This document shows positions 26,270-35,161 of a stretch of DNA of 64,000 nt, in pieces. Numbering within the stretch: the first letter of the stretch is position 1; each line of letters begins with the position of its first letter. Below the pieces are notes generated by a model that saw nothing but the letters and a program-made list of their open reading frames with translations, was not told the origin of the DNA and ran no database searches. Source of the stretch: Leifsonia sp. EB41 (GTDB lineage: Bacteria > Actinomycetota > Actinomycetes > Actinomycetales > Microbacteriaceae); assembly GCF_041262565.1 (NCBI RefSeq), contig NZ_JBGCCJ010000001.1, positions 3,162,001 through 3,226,000 of the forward strand. Reading direction: 5' to 3'. A program made the position numbers and the translations under genes.

Positions 26270-27949
26270 ATGAGGCTTAGGAAGTATCTGATCACGGCAT
26301 CGGCCATCGCCGCCGTCGGCGCACTTGCGCTCACCGGCTGCTCGTCCGACGGCAAGTCCGGCGCCAGCACCGCCAGCACGGGCTCGCTCACCGTCGCCAA
26401 GCCGGATGGCGCCGCCATCCTGGCGACCCAGATCAACAACCCGTTCATCACCACCGGCTCGGGCATGTCGCTCGGCTACGACCGGATGATCTACGAGCCC
26501 CTCGCGATCGTCAACCCGGTCGGCAAGAACGAGACCACCCCGTGGCTCGCCTCGAAGGTGCAGTGGAACGCGGACTACACGCAGCTCACCGTCACCCCGC
26601 GCAGCAACGTCAAGTGGAGCGACGGCAAGGCGTTCGGCGCCGACGACATCGTCTTCACCTACAACCTGATCAAGAACACCCCCGCCCTCGACCTGGGCGG
26701 CCTCAAGCTGACCGACGTCAAGAAGGACGGCAACAACGTCGTCCTGAGCTTCAGCGAGTCCAAGTTCGTCAAGCAGGGCGACGTGCTGCAGGTCCCGATC
26801 GTCCCCGAGCACCAGTGGAAGTCAGTCGCCGACGCGACGAAGGACCCGGTGACCAACGCCGTCGGCACCGGTCCGTACACGATCAAGACCTTCTCGTCGC
26901 AGGGCGTCGTCCTCCAGGCGCGCAAGGACTACTGGGGCGGCACCGTCCCGGTGGCCCAGCTCAAGTACCTCGAGTACAACGACAACACCGGCCTCCTCCG
27001 CGCACTGCAGAGCGGCGAGACCGACTGGGCGCAGATCTTCATCACGGACTACCAGAAGAACTACGTGGACAAGGACCCGAAGCACAACGTGTTCTGGGGC
27101 GCCAACGTCCTGAGCCCCGACATGATCGTGGTGAACACGGCGAAGGCCCCGTTCAACGACGTCGCGCTCCGCAAGGCCGTCAACATGGTCATCGACCGCA
27201 AGGCGCACGCCACGACGGCGCGCAGCAACGCCGGCCCCGAGCTGACCAACGTGACGGGCATCCCGCAGCCGACCGGTGACCAGTACATCGCGTCCGACTA
27301 CAAGGACCAGACCTTCAAGATCGACGTCGACGGCGCCAAGAAGGTCCTCACCGACGCCGGCTACACCTGGAAGTCCGGCGCGCTGACCGACCCGTCCGGC
27401 AAGCCGGTCTCCTTCACGCTGCAGGACCCGCAGGGCTGGAACGACTACGTCACGGGCATCCAGCTCGTCGCCACGCAGCTCAAGACCACGCTCGGCATCG
27501 ACGCGAAGGTCGCGACTCCGGACGCCGACACCTGGTTCGCCAACGTCGCCTCCGGCAACTTCGACGCGGTGCTGCACTGGACCGGCTCCGGCTCGAACCC
27601 GTGGCACATCTACGACGACGTGATGAACTCCAGCTACCTCGACCAGGCCGCCGACGGCAAGGTCTCGGACAACTTCGGGCGCTACAGCAACCCGGAGGCG
27701 ACCGCCCTGCTGAAGGAGTACGCGCAGGCGTCCGACGACACCGCCCGCACCGCCGCCCTGGACAAGCTGCAGAAGATCTTCGTGGACGATGTCCCGGCCA
27801 TCCCGATCGGAACCCACCCGCAGCTCGCCGAGTACAACACCCGGAAGTTCGTCGGCTGGCCGAGCGAGAAGGACCAGTACGCGACCGCCGACCCGACCCA
27901 GCCGTCGGCCGTCCAGGTGCTGATGAACCTGAAGCCCGCGGGCAAGTAG
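26270..27949 (+). CDS. ABC transporter substrate-binding lipoprotein, family 5
   Basis: A 559-residue extracellular lipoprotein. A basic N-terminus (MRLRKYLITA) and hydrophobic core end in the lipobox LALTGC, with the mature Cys at about residue 24. The rest is an SBP_bac_5 fold (WNADYTQLTVTPRSNVKWSDGKAFGADDIVFTY block near 100, WAQIFITDY near 255). Family 5 proteins bind oligopeptides or, in many actinobacteria, cello-, xylo- or manno-oligosaccharides. ATG 26270 has a GAAGGAGAAGCA ribosome site. The downstream GH3 gene favours an oligosaccharide ligand. Confidence 0.92.
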   Translation: MRLRKYLITASAIAAVGALALTGCSSDGKSGASTASTGSLTVAKPDGAAILATQINNPFITTGSGMSLGYDRMIYEPLAIVNPVGKNETTPWLASKVQWNADYTQLTVTPRSNVKWSDGKAFGADDIVFTYNLIKNTPALDLGGLKLTDVKKDGNNVVLSFSESKFVKQGDVLQVPIVPEHQWKSVADATKDPVTNAVGTGPYTIKTFSSQGVVLQARKDYWGGTVPVAQLKYLEYNDNTGLLRALQSGETDWAQIFITDYQKNYVDKDPKHNVFWGANVLSPDMIVVNTAKAPFNDVALRKAVNMVIDRKAHATTARSNAGPELTNVTGIPQPTGDQYIASDYKDQTFKIDVDGAKKVLTDAGYTWKSGALTDPSGKPVSFTLQDPQGWNDYVTGIQLVATQLKTTLGIDAKVATPDADTWFANVASGNFDAVLHWTGSGSNPWHIYDDVMNSSYLDQAADGKVSDNFGRYSNPEATALLKEYAQASDDTARTAALDKLQKIFVDDVPAIPIGTHPQLAEYNTRKFVGWPSEKDQYATADPTQPSAVQVLMNLKPAGK

Positions 27950-28046
27950 TCGCTCCGAGCGACCACAGCCAACCCGTCCGGGGTGGACGACGGCCTCGAG
28001 CCGCCGTCCGCCCCGGGCGACCCGCGGACAGCATGAAAGCGATGCC

Positions 28047-28871
28047 ATGACAGACTCCCTTCTCTCCGTGCGCGACTTCTCGGTCGTGTACGACGTCGAC
28101 CCGCCGGTCGCGGCGGTCAAGAACGTCTCCCTCGACATCAAGCGCGGCGAGATCGTCGGCCTCGCCGGCGAGAGCGGCTGCGGCAAGACCACCCTCGCCT
28201 ACGGCGTGCAGCGCCTGCTCAAGCCGCCGGCCGTGATCACCAGCGGCAGCGTCGTCTTCCACGACCAGGGCGGCGAGGACATCGACATCAACGCCCTCGA
28301 CGCGGAGCAGATGCGCCGCTTCCGCTGGGACAAGACCTCGATGGTCTTCCAGGGGGCGATGAACGCCCTCAACCCGGTGGCCACCATCGGCTCGCAGCTC
28401 GACGACGTGTTCCAGGTGCACCGGCCGGGGATGAGCAAGGCCGAGCGCCGCGCGGCGGTGGTCGAACTCCTGGAGATCGTCAAGGTGGGCGGCCAGCGGG
28501 TGCGCTCCTACCCGCACGAGCTCTCGGGCGGGATGCGCCAGCGCGTCATGATCGCGATGGCCCTCGCGCTCCGTCCGCAGCTCATGGTCATGGACGAGCC
28601 GACGACCGCGCTGGACGTGCTCGTGCAGCGCGAGATCCTCAAGCAGATCTCCCAGCTCCGCCACGACTTCGGCTTCTCGGTCGTCTTCATCACGCACGAC
28701 CTCCCGCTGCTGCTGGAGATCAGCGACCGGATCGCGATCATGCGCGACGGCGAGATCGTGGAGCTCGCCACCGCAGAGCAGATCTGGACGAACCCGCAGC
28801 ACGAGTACACGCAGAAGCTGCTGCAGTCGTTCCCGCGCCTCACGGGCGAGAGAGGGGTGGTCGTCCGATGA
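28047..28871 (+). CDS. Opp/Dpp-type ABC transporter ATP-binding protein (OppD-like)
   Basis: A 274-residue ATPase with Walker A GESGCGKTTL (about residue 36), a Q-loop region, the signature ELSGGMRQRV (about 158) and Walker B LMVMDEPTTALD (about 181), plus the ITHDLPLLLEI switch histidine. It lacks the long C-terminal oligopeptide-transporter extension of classical OppD. It follows the binding protein by 97 bases and overlaps the next ATPase gene by four (ATGA). Confidence 0.93.
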   Translation: MTDSLLSVRDFSVVYDVDPPVAAVKNVSLDIKRGEIVGLAGESGCGKTTLAYGVQRLLKPPAVITSGSVVFHDQGGEDIDINALDAEQMRRFRWDKTSMVFQGAMNALNPVATIGSQLDDVFQVHRPGMSKAERRAAVVELLEIVKVGGQRVRSYPHELSGGMRQRVMIAMALALRPQLMVMDEPTTALDVLVQREILKQISQLRHDFGFSVVFITHDLPLLLEISDRIAIMRDGEIVELATAEQIWTNPQHEYTQKLLQSFPRLTGERGVVVR

Positions 28872-29707
28872 CGACGCTCGAGTTCAAGAACGTCACCAAG
28901 ATCTACAACGTCCGCGGATCGGGCCAGCTCAAGGCTTTGGACGACGTCAGCTTCACGCTGGGCCAACGCCAGACGATCGGCCTGGTCGGCCAGTCCGGCA
29001 GCGGCAAGTCCACGATCGCGAAGATCCTCACCCAGCTCGAGACGCCGACCCGCGGCGAGGTGCTGCTGGACGGCGCCCCGATCCCGACGTCGGGCAAGCG
29101 GCTGCGGCAGTACCGCCAGCAGCTCCGGATGGTCTTCCAGGATCCGTTCGCCTCCCTGAACCCCTCGCACACGATCCGCCACCACATCGAGCGCCCGCTC
29201 CGGCTGGACCACGTCGTCCCCACGGGCGAGGTGGACGACGAGGTGCGCCGCCTGCTGCGCCGCGTCCAGCTCGACGCGAACGCGGTGATCGACCGCCGCC
29301 CGCACGAGCTCTCCGGCGGACAGCGGCAGCGCGTGGCCATCGCCCGCGCGCTGGCCTCCCGGCCGACCCTGCTGGTCGCCGACGAGCCGGTGTCGATGCT
29401 CGACGTGTCGCTGCGCGTCGGCGTCCTGAACCTGCTCGCCGACCTGCAGCGCGAGGAAGGCCTCGGGGTGCTCTACATCACCCACGACCTGGCCACCGCA
29501 CGGCACTTCAGTGACGAGATCATCGTCCTCAACCAGGGCAGGATCGTCGAGCACGGCGCCGCTGACGACGTCATCCTCCGCCCGCAGGACCCGTACACCC
29601 GCGAGCTCCGTGCCGCTTCCCCCGACCCGGAGAAGCACTTCGGTGCGCTGACCGCCCTGACCGCCCTGACCGCGCAGACCGCACAGACCGCAGGAGGTGC
29701 GCTGTGA
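28868..29707 (+). CDS. Opp/Dpp-type ABC transporter ATP-binding protein (OppF-like)
   Basis: A 279-residue partner ATPase: Walker A GQSGSGKSTI (about residue 38), signature ELSGGQRQRVAIARAL (about 144), Walker B LLVADEPVSMLD (about 170) and ITHDLATARHF. The C-terminus ends in an odd Ala-Leu-Thr / Ala-Gln-Thr repeat tail of about 18 residues before the stop. It overlaps both neighbours (ATGA and GTGAG-type overlaps), so the transporter genes are translationally coupled. Confidence 0.93.
   Translation: MTTLEFKNVTKIYNVRGSGQLKALDDVSFTLGQRQTIGLVGQSGSGKSTIAKILTQLETPTRGEVLLDGAPIPTSGKRLRQYRQQLRMVFQDPFASLNPSHTIRHHIERPLRLDHVVPTGEVDDEVRRLLRRVQLDANAVIDRRPHELSGGQRQRVAIARALASRPTLLVADEPVSMLDVSLRVGVLNLLADLQREEGLGVLYITHDLATARHFSDEIIVLNQGRIVEHGAADDVILRPQDPYTRELRAASPDPEKHFGALTALTALTAQTAQTAGGAL
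29643..29697 (+). repeat. Short tandem coding repeat at the end of the OppF-like gene
   Basis: CTGACCGCC occurs three times and is followed by CAGACCGCA-type units, encoding ALTALTALTAQTAQTA. It looks like recent slippage growth at the 3' end of the gene and may differ between strains. Confidence 0.6.
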
Positions 29708-30783
29708 GCGCAGAGACCGTGAGAGCGGAGACCGCTCTCGACCCGACCCTCGTCGGCACCACCGCCACCCGGGCGGAGCGCCGCGGCATCCGCGTCCCGT
29801 GGCGGTTCATCGGCGGCCGCGTGGCCTTCTACGTGTTCACCCTGTGGGCGGCCATCACGATCAACTTCTTCATCCCGCGCCTGATGAAGGGCGACGCCGT
29901 CTCCTCTTATATGGCGCGCAGCCAGGGCCAGCTCACTCCCGACGCCGAGAAGGCGCTGCGCCTCCTGTTCGGCGTCGACAAGTCGGTGCCGCTCTGGCAG
30001 CAGTACCTCGACTACTGGAACATGCTGCTGCACGGCAACCTCGGCGTCTCCATCTCGACCGGCATGGCGCCGGTGGGCGACGCCATCGCGTCCGCCCTGC
30101 CCTGGACGCTCGGCCTGGTCGGCTTCGCCACGGTGGTCTCCTTCCTGATCGGCACCGGCCTCGGCGCGGTGATCGGCTGGCGGCGCGGCGGCAAGCTGGA
30201 CGTCTTCATCCCGATCACGACGTTCCTCGGCACGATCCCGTACTTCTGGCTCGGCCTGATCTTCATCGCGATCTTCTCCACGACGCTCGGCTGGTTCCCC
30301 GCGGGGCACGCCTACGAGCTGGGCGTCGACCCGGGCTGGAACGCCGACTTCATCGGCCAGGTGCTCTCGCACGGCGCCCTCCCGATGGCCACCATCGTGG
30401 TCGTCTCGATCGGCGGCTGGGTGCTCGGTATGCGCAACATGATGCTCACCGTGCTCGACGAGGACTACATCACCGTCGCCCAGGCGAAGGGCATGCCCGA
30501 CCGGCGCGTGCTGTGGCGGTACGCCGCCCGCAACGCCGTACTGCCGCAGATCCAGAGCTTCGCGCTCGCCCTCGGCTTCATCGTCAGCGGCACGATCGTG
30601 ATGGAGATGGTGTTCTCCTACCCCGGCATCGGCCTGCTGCTGCTCAACGCGACCAACGCCAAGGACTACGCGCTCATGCAGGGCATCTTCCTCGTTCTCG
30701 TGCTCGCCGTGCTGATCGCGAACATCATCGCCGACATCGCGTACGCCATCCTCGACCCGCGCACCCGCCAGACGGAGGCCTGA
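29704..30783 (+). CDS. ABC transporter permease (DppB-like)
   Basis: A 359-residue permease with a long N-terminal cytoplasmic tail, then TM1 (FYVFTLWAAITINFFIPRLM), a periplasmic loop and five further TM segments. The EAA-type loop for ATPase contact is YITVAQAKGMPDRRVLWRYAARNAVLP near residue 262. GTG 29704 overlaps the preceding stop. It pairs with the DppC-like permease two bases downstream. Confidence 0.93.
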   Translation: MSAETVRAETALDPTLVGTTATRAERRGIRVPWRFIGGRVAFYVFTLWAAITINFFIPRLMKGDAVSSYMARSQGQLTPDAEKALRLLFGVDKSVPLWQQYLDYWNMLLHGNLGVSISTGMAPVGDAIASALPWTLGLVGFATVVSFLIGTGLGAVIGWRRGGKLDVFIPITTFLGTIPYFWLGLIFIAIFSTTLGWFPAGHAYELGVDPGWNADFIGQVLSHGALPMATIVVVSIGGWVLGMRNMMLTVLDEDYITVAQAKGMPDRRVLWRYAARNAVLPQIQSFALALGFIVSGTIVMEMVFSYPGIGLLLLNATNAKDYALMQGIFLVLVLAVLIANIIADIAYAILDPRTRQTEA

Positions 30784-30785
30784 TC

Positions 30786-31820
30786 ATGACCATGCCGCAG
30801 ACTGCCTTCATCCAGGCCGCCACCCCGGAGCCTCCCGCGCCGAAGAAGACCACCTTCTGGTCGCAGCTCAAGGCCTCCCTGGCCATGTTCAGCAACCCGA
30901 AGTCGGCCACCGGCCTGATCATCCTGGGCGTGTTCGTGCTCGTCGCGATCTTCGCCCCGCTGATCGCCCCGTACGACCCGAACGCGCAGAACCTGAAAGA
31001 GACGCTGCAGCCGCCGTCGTTCGAGCACCTCCTCGGCACGACGCACATCGGCCAGGACGTCTTCAGCCAGCTCGTCTACGGGACCCGCGGCGTGCTCGTC
31101 GTCGGCTTCCTGGCGACGATCATGGCCACGGTCGTGGCGATCGTCGTCGGCGTGACCGCCGGCTACCTGCGCGGCTGGAAGAGCGAGTCGCTGTCCGCGC
31201 TGTCGAACGTGTTCCTCGTCATCCCCGGCCTGCCGCTGATGATCATCGTCGCCTCGCAGTTCCAGGACCCGCCGCTGCCGCTCATCGCCGCCGTGCTGGG
31301 CCTGACCGGCTGGGCGTGGGGCGCCCGCGTTCTGCGCGCGCAGACCATGTCGCTGCGCAACCGGGACTTCATCCAGGCCGCACGGGCTAACGGCGAGCCG
31401 CTGCACCGGGTGATCCTGGTGGAGATGCTGCCGAACCTCCTGGCGATCATCGCCTCCAGCTTCGTCGGCACCATGACGGCCGCGGTGCTGGGCCTGACCA
31501 CGCTCGCATTCATCGGCGTCATCCCGGTGTCGAACCTGAACTGGGGCACCATCCTGTTCTGGGCGCAGCAGAACAACGCATTCCCGGACTACTGGTGGTG
31601 GTACGTCCCCGCCGGCCTGTGCATCGCGCTGCTCGGCGTCTCCCTCGCCCTCATCAACTTCGGCATCGACGAGTACGTCAACCCGCGCCTGCGTTCGGCG
31701 GGGGAGCGCGCCCGGGCCATGAAGCGCAAGGGCATGAACGTCAACGCCGCCGTGACGCAGGTGCGCACGACCTCCACGACGGCCCCGGCCGCAGCGACCC
31801 CGGAAAGCACCACCGCATGA
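30786..31820 (+). CDS. ABC transporter permease (DppC-like)
   Basis: A 344-residue permease of the OppC/DppC class, with the N-terminal OppC domain (TM1 LIILGVFVLVAIFAPLIAPYDPN) and the EAA loop DFIQAARANGEPLHRVILVEMLP near residue 195. The C-terminal 30 residues are Thr/Ala-rich and polar. ATG 30786 starts two bases after the DppB stop; its own stop overlaps the GH3 start (ATGA), so the glycosidase belongs to the same operon. Confidence 0.93.
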   Translation: MTMPQTAFIQAATPEPPAPKKTTFWSQLKASLAMFSNPKSATGLIILGVFVLVAIFAPLIAPYDPNAQNLKETLQPPSFEHLLGTTHIGQDVFSQLVYGTRGVLVVGFLATIMATVVAIVVGVTAGYLRGWKSESLSALSNVFLVIPGLPLMIIVASQFQDPPLPLIAAVLGLTGWAWGARVLRAQTMSLRNRDFIQAARANGEPLHRVILVEMLPNLLAIIASSFVGTMTAAVLGLTTLAFIGVIPVSNLNWGTILFWAQQNNAFPDYWWWYVPAGLCIALLGVSLALINFGIDEYVNPRLRSAGERARAMKRKGMNVNAAVTQVRTTSTTAPAAATPESTTA

Positions 31821-34102
31821 CTTCGACCCTCCCGTCCACCACGACCGAACCACCCGAGGAGACCGACAACACCGCGGAGGCACTCCCGTACCAGGACCCG
31901 TCGCTCACGACCGCCGAGCGCGTGCGCGACCTCCTCGACCGCATGACGGTGGAGGAGAAGGTCGGCCAGATGCTCCAGCTCGACGCGCGCGACGACCTGC
32001 GCGACCACGTGCTGCGGCGTCACGTCGGCTCCATCCTGCACACGTCGCCGGAGCGCATCCTGGAGGCCAACCGGCTCACGGACCAGACCCGGCTGCGGAT
32101 CCCGCTGCTCGTCGGCGAGGACTGCATCCACGGTCACTCGTTCTGGCCGGGCGCCACGATCTACCCGACCCAGCTCGGCATGGCCGCGTCGTGGGACGCG
32201 GAGCTGATCGAGCGCGTCGCCCGCGCCAGTGCCGAGGAGGTCGCCGTCACCGGCGTGCACTGGACCTTCTCGCCTGTGCTGTGCATCGCCCGCGACCTCC
32301 GCTGGGGACGCATCAGCGAGACGTTCGGCGAGGACCCGTTCCTCATCGGCGAGCTCGCCAGCGCGATGGTGCGCGGCTATCAGGGCGACGGCCTGGAGGA
32401 CTCGACCGCGATCCTGGCGACCGCGAAGCACTTCGCCGGCTACTCGGAGACCCAGGGCGGCCGGGACGCGAGCGAGGCCGACATCTCCCGGCGCAAGCTG
32501 CGCAGCTGGTTCCTGCCGCCGTTCGAGCGGGTCGCCCGCGAAGGCTGCCGCACGTTCATGCTCGGCTACCAGAGCACGGACGGCGTGCCGATCACCGTGA
32601 ACGACTGGCTGCTCAGTGAGGTGCTGCGCGGCGAGTGGGGCTACACCGGCACGCTCATCACCGACTGGGACAACGTCGGCCGGATGGTCTGGGAGCAGAA
32701 GATCCAGCCGGACTACGCCCACGCCGCGGCCGCCGCGGTGAAGGCCGGCAACGACATGGTCATGACGACCCCGCATTTCTACGAGGGCGCCCTGGAGGCC
32801 GTCGCGCAGGGACTGCTCGCGGAGGACGCCTTCGACGCGGCCGTCGCCCGCATCCTGACGCTGAAGTTCGACCTCGGCCTGTTCGAGGACCCGCGCCTCC
32901 CCTCGCCCACGCTGGACGAGGTGGTCGGCAGCGCCGCGCACGCGGAGCTGAACCTGGAGATCGCGCGCCGCTCGATCGTGCTGCTGGAGAACGACGGGAC
33001 GCTGCCGCTCGCGTCGTCCTCGCCGCTACGCGTCGCCCTGGTCGGCCCGCTAGCCGACGACGCCCAGACCCAGCTCGGCGACTGGGCGGGCGGCTCCGGC
33101 CAGGCCGGCTGGCTCGACGGGCAGCCGCGCGAGATGATCACCACGGTGCTCGACGGCCTGACCGCGATCGACGGCTGGACCGTGACGCACGCGCGCGGCG
33201 CCGACATCCTGACGCTGGAGGCCGACCCGCGCGGCGCGACGTTCCAGGACGGGCAGCCGCGGCCTCCCGTGGTGGTGCCGTGCGCACCGGACGCGGACCT
33301 GATCGCGGAGGCGGTCGCGGCCGCCGAGTCGTCGGATGTCGTCGTGGCCGTCGTTGGCGACCGCATCGAGCTCGTGGGCGAGGGCCGTTCCACTGCGACA
33401 CTGGAGCTGATCGGCGGCCAGAACGCGCTGCTGGACGCGGTGATCGCGACCGGGAAGCCCGTCGTCGTGGTGCTTCTGGCCTCCAAGCCGCTGGTGCTGC
33501 CGCCGTCGGCCTCGCGGGCCGCGGCGGTGCTGTGGGCGGCGAACCCGGGAATGAAGGGCGGCCGGGCCCTCGCGGAGATCATCGCGGGCCAGGTCGAGCC
33601 GTCGGGTCGCCTCCCGATCTCGTTCGCGCGCCACGTCGGCCAGCAGCCGACCTATTACAACCAGATCCGCGGGCAGCACGGCGACCGGTATGCGGACCTG
33701 ACACAGGCGCCCGCATGGGCGTTTGGCGAGGGGCTGTCCTACACGAACGTGTCTTACGCGGACCTGACGCTCTCCGCCACCACGCTCGGTGCGGCGGACA
33801 CCATCGAGGCCGCCGTGACAGTCACCAACACGGGCTCGCGCCCGGTGCGCGAGACCGTGCAGGTGTACGTGCGCGACCAGGTCACGAGCGTGAGCTGGGC
33901 GGACAAGGAGTTGAAGGGGTACCGGCAGGTGGAGCTGGCGCCGGGCGAGTCGGCGCGGGTGCGGCTGACGCTGCCGGTGGCGGAGTGCACGATCGTGGAC
34001 GCGGCGGGGGAGCGGAAGGTCGAGGCCGGCGCCTTCGAACTGCTGGTCGGCCCGTCGTCCCGGGACCAGGACCTGCTCGCGGCAGGGTTCGAGGTGCGCT
34101 GA
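31817..34102 (+). CDS. Glycoside hydrolase family 3 (beta-glucosidase/xylosidase)
   Basis: A 761-residue GH3 enzyme without signal peptide, so it probably acts on imported oligosaccharides. Seen in order: the (beta/alpha)8 domain with KHFAGYSETQGGRDASEADI near residue 204, the catalytic nucleophile Asp in LITDWDN near 284, the alpha/beta sandwich domain (SIVLLENDGTLPLA near 388) and a C-terminal fibronectin type III-like domain (VTNTGSRPVRETVQVYV near 675). ATG 31817 overlaps the permease stop. With the family 5 importer it forms an uptake-and-cleavage unit; whether glucosides or xylosides is open. Confidence 0.93.
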   Translation: MTSTLPSTTTEPPEETDNTAEALPYQDPSLTTAERVRDLLDRMTVEEKVGQMLQLDARDDLRDHVLRRHVGSILHTSPERILEANRLTDQTRLRIPLLVGEDCIHGHSFWPGATIYPTQLGMAASWDAELIERVARASAEEVAVTGVHWTFSPVLCIARDLRWGRISETFGEDPFLIGELASAMVRGYQGDGLEDSTAILATAKHFAGYSETQGGRDASEADISRRKLRSWFLPPFERVAREGCRTFMLGYQSTDGVPITVNDWLLSEVLRGEWGYTGTLITDWDNVGRMVWEQKIQPDYAHAAAAAVKAGNDMVMTTPHFYEGALEAVAQGLLAEDAFDAAVARILTLKFDLGLFEDPRLPSPTLDEVVGSAAHAELNLEIARRSIVLLENDGTLPLASSSPLRVALVGPLADDAQTQLGDWAGGSGQAGWLDGQPREMITTVLDGLTAIDGWTVTHARGADILTLEADPRGATFQDGQPRPPVVVPCAPDADLIAEAVAAAESSDVVVAVVGDRIELVGEGRSTATLELIGGQNALLDAVIATGKPVVVVLLASKPLVLPPSASRAAAVLWAANPGMKGGRALAEIIAGQVEPSGRLPISFARHVGQQPTYYNQIRGQHGDRYADLTQAPAWAFGEGLSYTNVSYADLTLSATTLGAADTIEAAVTVTNTGSRPVRETVQVYVRDQVTSVSWADKELKGYRQVELAPGESARVRLTLPVAECTIVDAAGERKVEAGAFELLVGPSSRDQDLLAAGFEVR

Positions 34103-34109
34103 GGCGCGC

Positions 34110-34146
34110 GTGATGGCAGGAGATTCCCGTGGAATCTCCTGCCATC
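34110..34146. terminator. 17-bp perfect hairpin after the GH3 operon
   Basis: TGATGGCAGGAGATTCC and its exact reverse complement flank a three-base CGT loop, eight bases after the GH3 stop. It probably ends the ABC-GH3 operon. No T run follows. Confidence 0.75.
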
Positions 34147-34262
34147 ACTCGCCTGAAAGGATCTTCCCGCGCGTTTCGCGGCGAGACTGCTTCGGTGGGA
34201 ATGGACGCGGGGGCGCCCGGGCGTCCTGGAAGCCCGGCAGGGCTCCCCGGTAAGCTCCGAAG

Positions 34263-34460
34263 GTGGATACCGAACGTTACCCGCGATACCGGTTGCTGAC
34301 GGGGCCGGACGACTCCGCCTTCTGTCATCGAGTCAGTGACGCCCTCGAGCTCGGCTATGAGTTGTACGGCCCGCCCGCAGCGACCTTCAACGGAACGAAT
34401 GTCATCGTCGCCCAGGCCGTCCTGTGGGGTCGCGACGAGCCGACGCCCCTCCTTCCGTGA
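34263..34460 (+). CDS. DUF1737 domain protein
   Basis: A 65-residue protein with the DUF1737 pattern YRLLTGPDDSAFCHRVSDAL-LGYELYGPP and a C-terminal AQAVLW strand. Such proteins are small cytoplasmic domains of unknown role. GTG 34263 is the start. Its stop overlaps the GTG of the chloramphenicol acetyltransferase gene, so the two are co-translated, which is unusual and suggests a functional or merely regulatory link. Confidence 0.8.
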   Translation: MDTERYPRYRLLTGPDDSAFCHRVSDALELGYELYGPPAATFNGTNVIVAQAVLWGRDEPTPLLP

Positions 34461-35152
34461 CCCTCGCCCCGATCGACCTCGAGACCTGGCCACGCCGGCA
34501 GCACTTCGAGCACTATCTGAACGCGTCGCCGTGCACGTACTCGCTGACGGTGGAGCTCGACGCGACCGTGTTCGCCGCCGAGCTGCGAAAGTCGGAGCGC
34601 AAGACCTACCTGGCCCAGATCTGGGCGCTCGCGACCGTCGTCAACGCGCACCCGGAGTTCCGGATGGGGCTGACCGAGGCGGGAGCACCCGGCGTCTGGC
34701 CGGTCGTGCACCCCGCTTTCACCGTCTTCGACGCGGAGCGGGAGACCTTCTCGTCCGTCTGGGCGCCCTACGACGCCGACTTCGCGACGTTCCATCGCAC
34801 CGCCGCGGCCGTGATCGCCGAGAACGCACCGGCCACCGGGATGTTCCCCCAGGGGCGGCCACCCGCGAACACGTTCGACGTGTCGAGCGTCCCGTGGACG
34901 TCGTTCACCGGCTTCACCCTGAACATCCGCGACGCGTGGCGGCACCTGGCGCCCATCGTCACCCTCGGCCGGTACGTCGAACGCGACGGACGCCTGCTGC
35001 TCCCGCTCGCGCTGCAGCTCCACCACGCCGCCGCCGACGGGTTCCACGCCGCCCGCCTCGTCAACGAGCTCCAGGCGCTCCTCGACGGCCCCGCGTGGGT
35101 CCGCGCGGAGCCCGCCGCCGTCCCCACGGAGGCCGGCCTCCCCGGCCGATAA
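34457..35152 (+). CDS. Type A chloramphenicol O-acetyltransferase
   Basis: A 231-residue CAT-family enzyme that acetylates chloramphenicol with acetyl-CoA, as a trimer. The active-site motif LHHAAADGFHAARLVNELQ is present (His190 catalytic, Asp194 structural), as are the N-terminal WPRRQHFEHYLNASPCTYSLT block and the FTVFDAERETFSSVW region. GTG 34457 overlaps the DUF1737 stop. The sequence is GC-rich like its surroundings and there is no mobile element nearby, so it looks like a resident chromosomal gene and not a plasmid catA. Confidence 0.92.
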   Translation: MTLAPIDLETWPRRQHFEHYLNASPCTYSLTVELDATVFAAELRKSERKTYLAQIWALATVVNAHPEFRMGLTEAGAPGVWPVVHPAFTVFDAERETFSSVWAPYDADFATFHRTAAAVIAENAPATGMFPQGRPPANTFDVSSVPWTSFTGFTLNIRDAWRHLAPIVTLGRYVERDGRLLLPLALQLHHAAADGFHAARLVNELQALLDGPAWVRAEPAAVPTEAGLPGR

Positions 35153-35161
35153 TCTGACGCC

